Source of the DNA: Sphingobacterium thalpophilum
GTDB taxonomy: Bacteria; Bacteroidota; Bacteroidia; Flavobacteriales; Flavobacteriaceae
Length of the DNA: 8,157 bases
NCBI GenBank assembly: GCA_943328865.2
Contig: CALQBR020000044.1
Coordinates: forward strand, 1 to 8,157
Direction of reading: 5' to 3'
Shown here in pieces: positions 1-5,872 of the stretch. Both the position numbers and the translations under genes were made by a program. Numbering within the stretch: position 1 is the first letter of the stretch; every line of letters begins with the position of its first letter. The notes beneath the pieces were generated by a model. It did no database searches and was not told the DNA's origin. It was given only the letters and a program-made list of their open reading frames with translations.

Positions 1-335
1 CCAGGTGCATAGGCCAAGGCGTATTTTCCTGAATTAGAACTGATTTCAATAGTACTGTTTTCTTCAACAGTGAATGTTAAAGGTTGTTCAGGAAAAGTTT
101 TTAGAATTTCTAGAAGTAATTTTGCAGGAACAGCAACACTTCCTTGACTGGTAGAGTCTATTTCTAAAGTTGCCGACATGGTAGTCTCTAAATCAGAGGC
201 AGATACACTTAGGGTATTGCTGTCTAATTCAAAAAGAAAATTATCTAAAATAGGCAAAGTATTGTTACTGTTAATAACACTTCCTAATACTTGTAATTGT
301 TTTAATAAGTACGAACTCGATACGATAAACTTCAT
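1..335 (-). CDS. dnaN: DNA polymerase III beta subunit (sliding clamp), N-terminal part; 3' end outside window
   Basis: This is the replicative clamp, a ring-shaped dimer that holds DNA polymerase III on DNA and serves as a docking platform for other replication and repair proteins. About 111 codons are visible, starting MKFIVSSSYLLKQLQVLG. They match the first clamp domain, with NNTLPILDNFLFE near residues 24-36, SASDLETTM near 45-53, and VAVPAKLLLEILK near 67-79. Family members have about 370 residues, so roughly 30% is present. The ATG at 335-333 follows an A-rich leader with a run of nine A instead of a Shine-Dalgarno site, as is usual in Bacteroidota. The gene lies downstream of gldG in the same direction, but a 112-base gap with its own -7 box argues for separate transcription. 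The gene is cut by the window edge and shows no sign of being broken. Confidence 0.95.
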   Translation of the reverse strand, partial: MKFIVSSSYLLKQLQVLGSVINSNNTLPILDNFLFELDSNTLSVSASDLETTMSATLEIDSTSQGSVAVPAKLLLEILKTFPEQPLTFTVEENSTIEISSNSGKYALAYAP

Positions 336-401
336 CTTTGTTTTTTTTTAATCATTTATGATGCTAACTTTTATTAGAAGTCATAACAATTTTACATCCT
401 A

Positions 402-409
402 CAAATGTA
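402..409 (-). promoter_or_regulatory. Candidate -7 box of the dnaN promoter
   Basis: On the minus strand the sequence reads TACATTTG, a full match to the Bacteroidota -7 consensus TAnnTTTG. It lies 66 bases upstream of the dnaN start. No clear TTG is found at the -33 position, where the sequence is A/T only, so the support is from the -7 element and its location between gldG and dnaN. Confidence 0.45.
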
Positions 410-447
410 TCCTAATTAAGTAAATATAAAAAATGATTTTATTAACA

Positions 448-2133
448 TTACTTGCTATATTTTCTTCTGCGAAGGAATGTAAATAGAATGCCAAATAGGA
501 TCAGGACAACAATTGGTAATCCGACAGTTATTACTTGCATTTTAGTATAATTGGCATATACTTTTTCACTATCTAAAATGGGTAAATCAACGACTTTACT
601 TCTAATGTTAATAAGTCCAGTGTCATCCAGCAGATAATTGACACAATTCATCAGAAATTCTTTGTTCCCATAAAGATTATGAGTCCATTTATCATACCCC
701 AATTCTAGTGGTTGGTAGTTTTTATCCAACTGATTTTTAATCAAATCCCCATCAGAAATCACAATCATTTTGCTGTTAATTCCTTTATCTCTAAAAGTTT
801 TTTCTTGAAATGGAAGTACTCGATTTTCGTACATGGAATGAAATGATCCTTCCAATAAAACCGCTACGGGAATATTTCCTTTATTCTTGAACTCATTTTG
901 ATTGGGTCTTTCTTGAACCATATCCAATTTGACTTCTACAGGAGCTCCAATTAATTTGGAATAAGGGGAGGATTGTAATAAAACAGTTTTCTTAATTCCA
1001 TTTTTTAAAGTGTCGATTCCACTAACAAATTCGAACTTCAACCCATCCATATTACTTACAATAGGATGTTTTGATAAAGGATAAATCATAGGGGAGTAAA
1101 ACCAAGGGTATTGGGTATATTGGGTGGCACTTCCTTTGTCTCCAGTAGCCAAAGCGATAGGAGTAGCCATGATATCTTTAACTAAATTCGGGTTGATTCG
1201 AATACCGTATTTAAAAAATTGGTCGTCAAGATTCAAGTCATTTGGAAAAGCTATTGTAGCACCAAATTCATTGTATAAACTATCCATTTCCATATTGACC
1301 TGATCGACAAGCCATAATGTTTTTCCACCATTGATTACAAACTGGTCTAGCACAAGCTTCTCTTCGTCTGAGAATTTCTCCGTTGGTTTAGCAATAATTG
1401 CCAAATCGTATTTCTTAAGATAAGCCAAACTCTCATTTGGGCTTTTAGCAACTGAATCCAAGGTGAAAGTTCCGATATAATAATTGTCCCGAACTTGTTT
1501 GATGAAATCAGCCATCAGCAAATCATGTAACTCACCGTTTCCTTTGATGATAGCGACTTTCTTTTCCTTTACTTTTGTGATGGTATTGAAGGCATTGGCA
1601 AAAGCATACTCTAAATGTTGCACCGAGCTCACTACTTTCTCTGCTGTCGAAGCCCCCATCATATTTTTGAGCAAAGGGACTTTTACACTTCGGTTATTAT
1701 AGGTGGCAATAGCCCATGGAAATACGACTTCTTGGGTTTGTTTTCCTTTGTCATCTAGCGTTATGTTAATAGGTGTTAAACCTCTCTCCATAAAAGTTTT
1801 CATAATGGTATCTTGTTCTTGTTCGTTTTCCAATGGATTGATGAACTGAAATACAACATTTGGATTATAGGCTTTGAATTCCTCAAGTAATTGCTGGGTT
1901 TCGGTTTGCAATTTTTTGAATTCACCAGGGAATTGCCCTTTTAGAAAAACATCTATTATCAAAGGATCTTTTACTTCTTTCAGAATGTGTAAAGAAGTAG
2001 GGGATAGCGTGTATCTTTGGTCTTTGGTTAAATCAAAACGATGAAAAAATTGACTTCCAATGCTGTTTGCAATCACTAAAATAGCGATAGTGAACAATAA
2101 ATTTTTCAAGTTGCTTTTTTTGATAGGTGCCAT
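448..2133 (-). CDS. gldG: Gliding motility-associated ABC transporter, substrate-binding-like subunit GldG
   Basis: GldG is thought to be the extracytoplasmic auxiliary subunit of the GldAFG ABC transporter, which was linked to gliding in Flavobacterium johnsoniae. The 561-residue product has an N-terminal membrane anchor (about residues 11-30). The family motif DLTKDQRYTLS follows at 34-44, then a large soluble region assignable to the ABC_transp_aux/GldG family. A second membrane helix (about 534-553) ends in a basic RRRK tail. This two-anchor layout places the main domain in the periplasm. Its ATG overlaps the gldF stop codon by one base (TAATG), which suggests translational coupling and a fixed ratio of the two proteins. 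Length agrees with known GldG proteins. The transported substrate is unknown. No ATPase subunit (GldA) lies in this window; in F. johnsoniae gldA is also unlinked. Confidence 0.93.
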   Translation of the reverse strand: MAPIKKSNLKNLLFTIAILVIANSIGSQFFHRFDLTKDQRYTLSPTSLHILKEVKDPLIIDVFLKGQFPGEFKKLQTETQQLLEEFKAYNPNVVFQFINPLENEQEQDTIMKTFMERGLTPINITLDDKGKQTQEVVFPWAIATYNNRSVKVPLLKNMMGASTAEKVVSSVQHLEYAFANAFNTITKVKEKKVAIIKGNGELHDLLMADFIKQVRDNYYIGTFTLDSVAKSPNESLAYLKKYDLAIIAKPTEKFSDEEKLVLDQFVINGGKTLWLVDQVNMEMDSLYNEFGATIAFPNDLNLDDQFFKYGIRINPNLVKDIMATPIALATGDKGSATQYTQYPWFYSPMIYPLSKHPIVSNMDGLKFEFVSGIDTLKNGIKKTVLLQSSPYSKLIGAPVEVKLDMVQERPNQNEFKNKGNIPVAVLLEGSFHSMYENRVLPFQEKTFRDKGINSKMIVISDGDLIKNQLDKNYQPLELGYDKWTHNLYGNKEFLMNCVNYLLDDTGLINIRSKVVDLPILDSEKVYANYTKMQVITVGLPIVVLILFGILFTFLRRRKYSK

Positions 2134-2858
2134 TACGATTTTAATGATTTTAATTTAAAAACAGTAAGTGAAAGGAATAAAATAGTGAGGCTAACAAAGT
2201 ATAAAATGTCTCGAGTATCCAAAACACCACGACTCATACTTTTGAAATGGTTATCCATTCCTAATTTTGAAATGAAGTTTTCTAAACTTGGAATAGTAGT
2301 GGCTAATCCTTCGAATCCAAAATAGAAAAGAAAACACAAAAAAACAGAAAGGATAAAACCTACGATTTGATTATTGGAAAGAGTAGAGGTAAATATTCCG
2401 ATGGCACAATAGGAGGCAATAAGGAACAACAATCCAAAATAGGAACCCATTGTGCTGCCCATATCAATATTACCTTCAGGCATGCCCAAACTAGAAATTA
2501 CTTTTACATAAATGAAGGTTGGAATAATAGCAATGACAATCAGCACCATGGATCCGAAGAACTTTCCGTTTACGATTTGCCAAATACTCAAAGGTTTTGT
2601 AAAAAGTAATTCTAACGTTCCCTGTTTCATTTCATCCGAAAAACTTCGCATTGTAACAGCAGGAATTAAGAAGATAAGAATCCAAGGGGCTAAAGTAAAG
2701 AAAGGACTTAGGTCAGCAAATCCAGATTTTAAAATATTGTAATCACCTTCAAAAACCCAAAGGAACAATCCGTTAAGTAAAAGAAAAATCGCGATGACCA
2801 AATAGCCTATGGGAGATCCAAAAAAGGATTTTATTTCTCTAAATAAGATGGCTTTCAT
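2133..2858 (-). CDS. gldF: Gliding motility-associated ABC transporter permease GldF
   Basis: GldF is the membrane channel subunit of the GldAFG transporter. The 241-residue product is an ABC-2 type permease with six predicted membrane helices, near residues 17-36, 53-70, 100-118, 137-160, 165-185 and 217-236. Between helices 2 and 3 the cytoplasmic stretch RSFSDEMKQGTLELLFTKPL (71-90) fits the conserved ABC-2 segment expected to contact the ATPase. Near the end, RGVLDTRDILYF (210-221) is another conserved permease element. The ATG is preceded by A/T-rich sequence made of repeated AAAT units rather than a Shine-Dalgarno site. The gene is followed by gldG with a one-base overlap and preceded by the monooxygenase-fold gene after 49 bases. 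The ATPase that powers it must be encoded elsewhere. Confidence 0.93.
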   Translation of the reverse strand: MKAILFREIKSFFGSPIGYLVIAIFLLLNGLFLWVFEGDYNILKSGFADLSPFFTLAPWILIFLIPAVTMRSFSDEMKQGTLELLFTKPLSIWQIVNGKFFGSMVLIVIAIIPTFIYVKVISSLGMPEGNIDMGSTMGSYFGLLFLIASYCAIGIFTSTLSNNQIVGFILSVFLCFLFYFGFEGLATTIPSLENFISKLGMDNHFKSMSRGVLDTRDILYFVSLTILFLSLTVFKLKSLKS

Positions 2859-2871
2859 TTATTTATTTATT
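2857..2871 (-). repeat. Short tetranucleotide run (AAAT, almost four copies) at the gldF start
   Basis: On the plus strand ATTT is repeated three times, followed by ATT. On the minus strand this reads AATAAATAAATAAAT, running directly into the gldF start codon. It sits where a ribosome contacts the message, and A/T-rich leaders promote initiation in Bacteroidota. The run is short, so it may be ordinary leader composition rather than a slippage-prone switch. Confidence 0.5.
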
Positions 2872-2907
2872 AAAAAGTTAAGATTTTAAGGTTAAATTCC
2901 GGTAATG

Positions 2908-3204
2908 TTAAGTTAAAGAAGCTAATTTGTCAACGCTCCACGCTTCAGGTTTGTCGTTGAATAGCTTCTTGGTAAAAGTCCATACATCATAAAAGAGTTC
3001 AGAGTTTCTGTAATTTTCTAAATCATCCTCAGTTTCCCAATAACTATAAGTAAAGAAAATACCTTTGTTGCTTTTATCTTGATACAATTCCAAGAAACGA
3101 TTTCCAGGTGCATTTCGAATTTTCTCTTTCATTAATTCAAAGTTTTCTAAAAAAGTAGGGATATTTTCCTGATGAAAACTCAATTTAACTATTCGTACAA
3201 ACAT
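2908..3204 (-). CDS. Antibiotic biosynthesis monooxygenase (ABM) fold protein, putative quinol monooxygenase
   Basis: This 98-residue protein fits the ABM family of dimeric alpha-beta barrels, which includes small cofactor-free monooxygenases such as the quinol oxygenase YgiN. The N-terminal strand FVRIVKLSF (2-10) is followed by a helix (14-31). The strand FLELYQDKSNKGIFFTYSYW (37-56) comes next, then the typical WETEDDLENYRNSELF segment (56-71), where small ABM proteins commonly carry a similar run. The length of about 100 residues is usual for a stand-alone ABM domain. The substrate cannot be told from sequence, and some family members act only as small-molecule binders or stress proteins. 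It lies between the DUF62 gene (43-base gap) and gldF (49-base gap) on the same strand, suggesting co-transcription, but no functional tie to gliding is evident. Confidence 0.85.
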   Translation of the reverse strand: MFVRIVKLSFHQENIPTFLENFELMKEKIRNAPGNRFLELYQDKSNKGIFFTYSYWETEDDLENYRNSELFYDVWTFTKKLFNDKPEAWSVDKLASLT

Positions 3205-3227
3205 CTTTAAATTTTATTATGTTTAAA

Positions 3228-3235
3228 TCACGTGA
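3228..3235. repeat. 8-bp palindrome TCACGTGA
   Basis: This perfect palindrome lies in the short gap between the DUF62 gene and the ABM-fold gene, 24-31 bases upstream of the latter's ATG. The central CACGTG is GC-rich in an otherwise A/T-rich gap. It could be a protein-binding site, but a single 8-bp palindrome can occur by chance. Confidence 0.25.
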
Positions 3236-3247
3236 CTTTGAAAAGAC

Positions 3248-4096
3248 TTAATTGAATTTTATCGAAATAAGATCCCAATAATTCAATCCTAACAAGCTAT
3301 TTGCCGAACCAACAGTATTAGGATTGCTTCTAAAAATAGCAATTTCGAGGAAACCAGCTTCATTAAAAATAGCTAATTTGTCTCCTTCATAATTTTTTAC
3401 TGGGTAATTATCGGTAATGGCAATATCAGAGTATTTAGGCCAAATGTTTTTTATATTTATATTTTTATTATGATTCACTCTTTCTTTTAAAATGATTTCG
3501 TAAGGTCTTCCCTTCGCAATTTCTAAAAAAAGTTTTTTGGTAATATTAGTAACTACATTGCCAAAATGGTCAATATAAATCACATGTCCTTTGATAGAAC
3601 TTTTGTCAACTGCAATACTAGGTTGTAATTCAGTTACTTGTTTGATGGTGTTAATTTCTTTACCAATGACATTGAGTAATCCCCCTTTGGCAAGGTGACA
3701 GGCAACTGTTACAAATACATCCAAATCAGTTGCTTCAACAGGTAACCGATCATGAATGTTAATAGCAACAATTTTTTGAGGGACAATCTTTTGGGTAAGC
3801 ATGCTAAGAATTCCGTTATCGGCACAAATAAAAAAATGATCATTCCATTGTAGGGCTATATGTCTGTTTTCTTTGTTCAACTCGGCATCAACCCCAATAA
3901 TATGGACGGTTCCTTTTGGGAAACTTGAATACGCTACTCCAATAATATAACTCGCTTCAACAGTGTTAAATGGATCGATATGATGTGAAATGTCTATAAT
4001 TTTTGCTTCTGAAAAATCAGATAAAATTTTCCCTTTCAAAGCACCCACAAAGTGGTCTTTTAGTCCGTAATCGGTAGTAAGGGTAATTATTGACAT
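3248..4096 (-). CDS. S-adenosyl-L-methionine hydroxide adenosyltransferase family protein (DUF62)
   Basis: Members of this family hydrolyse S-adenosylmethionine to adenosine and methionine, using water activated by the active site; relatives include the SAM fluorinase and chlorinase. The 282-residue product has the N-terminal TTDYGLKDHFVGALKG motif (7-22), whose Asp binds the SAM ribose in relatives. IDISHHIDPFN follows at 34-44, and VDAELNKENRH at 69-79 is the counterpart of the usual VDPGVGTERR. CADNG is at 91-95 and DVFVTVACHLAKGG at 126-139. The C-terminal barrel carries IDHFGNVVTNI (175-185), the adenine-side motif. D70 and H134 fit two members of the Asp-Arg-His triad of characterised hydrolases. 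The Arg position reads Asn, with Arg one residue later. Length fits the hydrolase branch. The gene is divergent from phoH across a 108-base region and may head the unit that runs to gldG. Confidence 0.9.
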   Translation of the reverse strand: MSIITLTTDYGLKDHFVGALKGKILSDFSEAKIIDISHHIDPFNTVEASYIIGVAYSSFPKGTVHIIGVDAELNKENRHIALQWNDHFFICADNGILSMLTQKIVPQKIVAINIHDRLPVEATDLDVFVTVACHLAKGGLLNVIGKEINTIKQVTELQPSIAVDKSSIKGHVIYIDHFGNVVTNITKKLFLEIAKGRPYEIILKERVNHNKNINIKNIWPKYSDIAITDNYPVKNYEGDKLAIFNEAGFLEIAIFRSNPNTVGSANSLLGLNYWDLISIKFN

Positions 4097-4140
4097 AAAT
4101 TATTTTATAGCTATTTTAAGTAATTTATTCTAAATTTTCT

Positions 4141-4148
4141 TAAATTTG
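4141..4148 (+). promoter_or_regulatory. Candidate -7 box for phoH
   Basis: TAAATTTG matches the TAnnTTTG consensus fully and lies 56 bases upstream of the phoH TTG start. A clear -33 TTG at the expected spacing is absent; the sequence there is A/T-rich. The predicted transcript would begin near 4154 and carry the 4166-4182 palindrome in its leader. Confidence 0.4.
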
Positions 4149-4155
4149 AGATATG

Positions 4156-4163
4156 CAAAGCTA
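4156..4163 (-). promoter_or_regulatory. Candidate -7 box for the DUF62 gene and following operon
   Basis: On the minus strand this reads TAGCTTTG followed by C, a full match to TAnnTTTG. It is 59 bases upstream of the DUF62 start. The -33 region is A/T-rich with no clean TTG. It lies only 7 bases from the plus-strand box at 4141-4148, so transcription of the two genes could interfere or share control. Confidence 0.4.
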
Positions 4164-4165
4164 AT

Positions 4166-4182
4166 AATTATCAGCGATAATT
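4166..4182. promoter_or_regulatory. Perfect 7-3-7 inverted repeat, possible operator
   Basis: AATTATC and GATAATT form a perfect inverted repeat around the spacer AGC. The site covers the spacer between -7 and -33 of the likely minus-strand promoter and would fall in the leader of the phoH message. Its symmetry suits binding by a dimeric repressor or activator. It is too A/T-rich and poorly placed for a terminator of either gene. Confidence 0.4.
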
Positions 4183-4204
4183 TTTTAATTAAATACTACT
4201 CCCA

Positions 4205-5155
4205 TTGAACGAAAGAACCATCGAGCTCATAGACATCGCTCCTAAAGATTTTTGGGGCGCTCAAGACACTCATCTTGAAACGATTAAAAAATATTATCCC
4301 AAATTGAAAATTGTCGCTAGGGGTACGACTTTAAAAGCTTTTGGAGAAAAAGAAGTCTTAGATGAATTCGAAAAAAGATTTCAACGGCTGATGCTTCATT
4401 TTACAAGATATAATAATATTGACAACAATGTTATTGAAAGAGTCATTCAAAGCGATTTGCAAGAGGAAAGAAGAGCAGATGCCCATGATAAAATTTTAGT
4501 TCACGGGGTTGGCGGAAAGATCATCAAAGCCATGACGGTTAACCAACAATTACTGGTAGATACTATTAATAAAAATGATATGGTGTTTGCTGTCGGACCA
4601 GCAGGAACAGGAAAGACTTACACTGGCGTTGCTATGGCAATCAAGGCATTGAAAGAAAAACAGGTAAAACGAATCGTCTTAACCCGTCCAGCTGTCGAAG
4701 CAGGCGAGAATCTAGGCTTTTTGCCCGGAGATATGAAAGAGAAATTAGATCCTTATATGCAGCCTTTATATGATGCGTTAAGGGATATGTTGCCCAATGA
4801 AAAATTAGAAGATTATATATTAAAAGGAGTAATCCAAATTGCCCCATTAGCATTTATGCGTGGAAGAACCTTGGATAATGCCTTTGTTATTTTAGATGAA
4901 GCCCAAAACACTACGCATTCTCAAATGAAAATGTTTCTGACCCGTATGGGTAAAAACGCAAAGTTTATGATTACAGGTGACCCAGGACAAGTTGATTTGC
5001 CACGTAGAACCATTTCTGGTTTGAAAGAAGCCATTTTGGTGTTGAAAGATGTTGAAGGAATTGGAATTATTTATCTTGATGATAAAGATATTGTTCGCCA
5101 CCGATTAGTTAAAAAAGTGATTGATGCTTATAAGCAGATAGAAAACCACGATTAA
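4205..5155 (+). CDS. phoH: PhoH family ATPase (PhoL/YbeZ-like), TTG start
   Basis: PhoH-like proteins are cytoplasmic P-loop NTPases related to the N-terminal half of superfamily 1 helicases. Partnership with the RNase YbeY in RNA metabolism is known in other bacteria. The 316-residue product has an N-terminal region (about 1-110) typical of the PhoL branch. It also has Walker A GPAGTGKT (131-138), RPAVEAGENLGFLPGD (161-176), Walker B VILDEAQN (228-235), and MITGDPGQVDLP (255-266). The C-terminal DIVRHRLVKKVIDAY (295-309) is also typical. All catalytic motifs are intact. The start is TTG: an in-frame TAA at 4190-4192 leaves no room for an upstream ATG, and the next in-frame ATG (residue 63) would remove conserved sequence. 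The gene is divergent from the DUF62 gene and is followed by a strong hairpin terminator, so it is probably monocistronic. Confidence 0.95.
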   Translation: MNERTIELIDIAPKDFWGAQDTHLETIKKYYPKLKIVARGTTLKAFGEKEVLDEFEKRFQRLMLHFTRYNNIDNNVIERVIQSDLQEERRADAHDKILVHGVGGKIIKAMTVNQQLLVDTINKNDMVFAVGPAGTGKTYTGVAMAIKALKEKQVKRIVLTRPAVEAGENLGFLPGDMKEKLDPYMQPLYDALRDMLPNEKLEDYILKGVIQIAPLAFMRGRTLDNAFVILDEAQNTTHSQMKMFLTRMGKNAKFMITGDPGQVDLPRRTISGLKEAILVLKDVEGIGIIYLDDKDIVRHRLVKKVIDAYKQIENHD

Positions 5156-5218
5156 CGAGTATATGATTTTTTTTAGTCAATATATCTGGAATATTAGTAT
5201 CTTTTTATACCTAAAAAT

Positions 5219-5251
5219 AAAAAACCTGAACGTTTCGGTTCAGGTTTTTTT
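5219..5251. terminator. Bidirectional intrinsic terminator between phoH and the DUF4293 gene
   Basis: A 13-bp perfect stem is formed by AAAAAACCTGAAC (5219-5231) and GTTCAGGTTTTTT (5238-5250) around the loop GTTTCG. A run of seven T (5245-5251) follows on the plus strand and the A-run on the left gives a T-run on the minus strand. It therefore can end both phoH, 63 bases upstream, and the convergent DUF4293 gene, whose stop is 28 bases away. Confidence 0.9.
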
Positions 5252-5278
5252 CGCACTAAATAAACTAAGTTTATAGGT

Positions 5279-5692
5279 TTATCTCAAACGATCCACAGAT
5301 TTTACGAGATCTTCATCCTTCTTGATGGCCTTATTGGCCAAAACCAACAAAACGATAGCAACAATAGGTAGAAACATCCCAATACCTTTCTCAGAAACCA
5401 CAACAGTTTCTCCAGATACTTTTAGTGAACGATATACAAATAATCCTAATAAAATTAAATTCAATATCATATTCAATCTGTTCATTACAAATTGATTTTG
5501 TCTTTTTTTGTAAAATAAAATACTCAGTAAGGATAAGGTGGTTATTAAACCAAATATTGGAGTATAAACCATATCGGCCATGAAATAAAATTCTTTGCCA
5601 TTACTCATTTCCCATAAAGGAAAAATATAAGGTAAAACACCCATTACCACAAAAGCCAGAAATAAATAAACGGTTTGTATTCTTTGAATCAT
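5279..5692 (-). CDS. DUF4293 family small membrane protein of unknown function
   Basis: The 137-residue product is an inner-membrane protein with four predicted helices, near residues 7-27, 43-61, 71-89 and 103-120. It begins MIQRIQTVYLFLAF and ends with a charged tail, NKAIKKDEDLVKSVDRLR (120-137). Both ends are, from memory, the conserved parts of DUF4293, a family largely restricted to Bacteroidota. The positive-inside rule puts the loop YKKRQNQ (61-67) and the C-terminal tail in the cytoplasm, leaving the charged tail free to contact a cytoplasmic partner. No function is known and no catalytic motif is visible. It is convergent with phoH and divergent from rho, from which it is separated by 180 bases. 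It is probably transcribed alone, ending at the hairpin at 5219-5251. Confidence 0.85.
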   Translation of the reverse strand: MIQRIQTVYLFLAFVVMGVLPYIFPLWEMSNGKEFYFMADMVYTPIFGLITTLSLLSILFYKKRQNQFVMNRLNMILNLILLGLFVYRSLKVSGETVVVSEKGIGMFLPIVAIVLLVLANKAIKKDEDLVKSVDRLR

Positions 5693-5710
5693 TATGTATG
5701 TTTTCTTTTA

Positions 5711-5718
5711 CAAAAATA
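5711..5718 (-). promoter_or_regulatory. Candidate -7 box for the DUF4293 gene
   Basis: The minus strand reads TATTTTTG, a full match to TAnnTTTG, 18 bases upstream of the DUF4293 ATG. This would give a leader of roughly 12-14 bases. The -33 position has only AGTTT rather than TTTG. Confidence 0.45.
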
Positions 5719-5741
5719 TATTTTCTTTTTAAGAAAAACTA

Positions 5742-5771
5742 TTGAATAACAATTTTTTATTTGTATTATTG
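5742..5771 (+). promoter_or_regulatory. Candidate rho promoter with long leader
   Basis: TTG at 5742-5744 is followed after 19 bases by TATTATTG (5764-5771), which differs from TAnnTTTG at one base. The spacing fits Bacteroidota promoters. A start near 5777 would leave a leader of about 95 bases before rho, containing a run of ten A (5817-5826) and a small AAGTACTT palindrome (5786-5793). Confidence 0.45.
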
Positions 5772-5872
5772 CATAACCAATCCGCAAGTACTTCATTCTT
5801 CGGTCAGTTCAAAGGTAAAAAAAAAACACACTACCCATATTTTTATTTTCCAATTAAATTCAAAGAACATTC

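Noticed and set aside
1484..1702. A 72-codon open frame on the plus strand inside gldG
   Set aside because: It lies wholly opposite a well-supported gene, has no recognisable domain and no promoter or leader; its hydrophobic look is a mirror of the gldG codons. Similar antisense frames in gldF, phoH and rho were dropped for the same reason.
3228..3235. TCACGTGA as a defined regulator site
   Set aside because: An 8-bp palindrome may be chance, and I know no flavobacterial regulator to assign. It is listed only as a low-confidence repeat.
3248..4096. Calling the DUF62 protein a SAM-dependent chlorinase or fluorinase
   Set aside because: The length and the absence of the extra loop typical of the halogenases place it with the hydrolase branch; automatic annotations often use the halogenase name by similarity alone.
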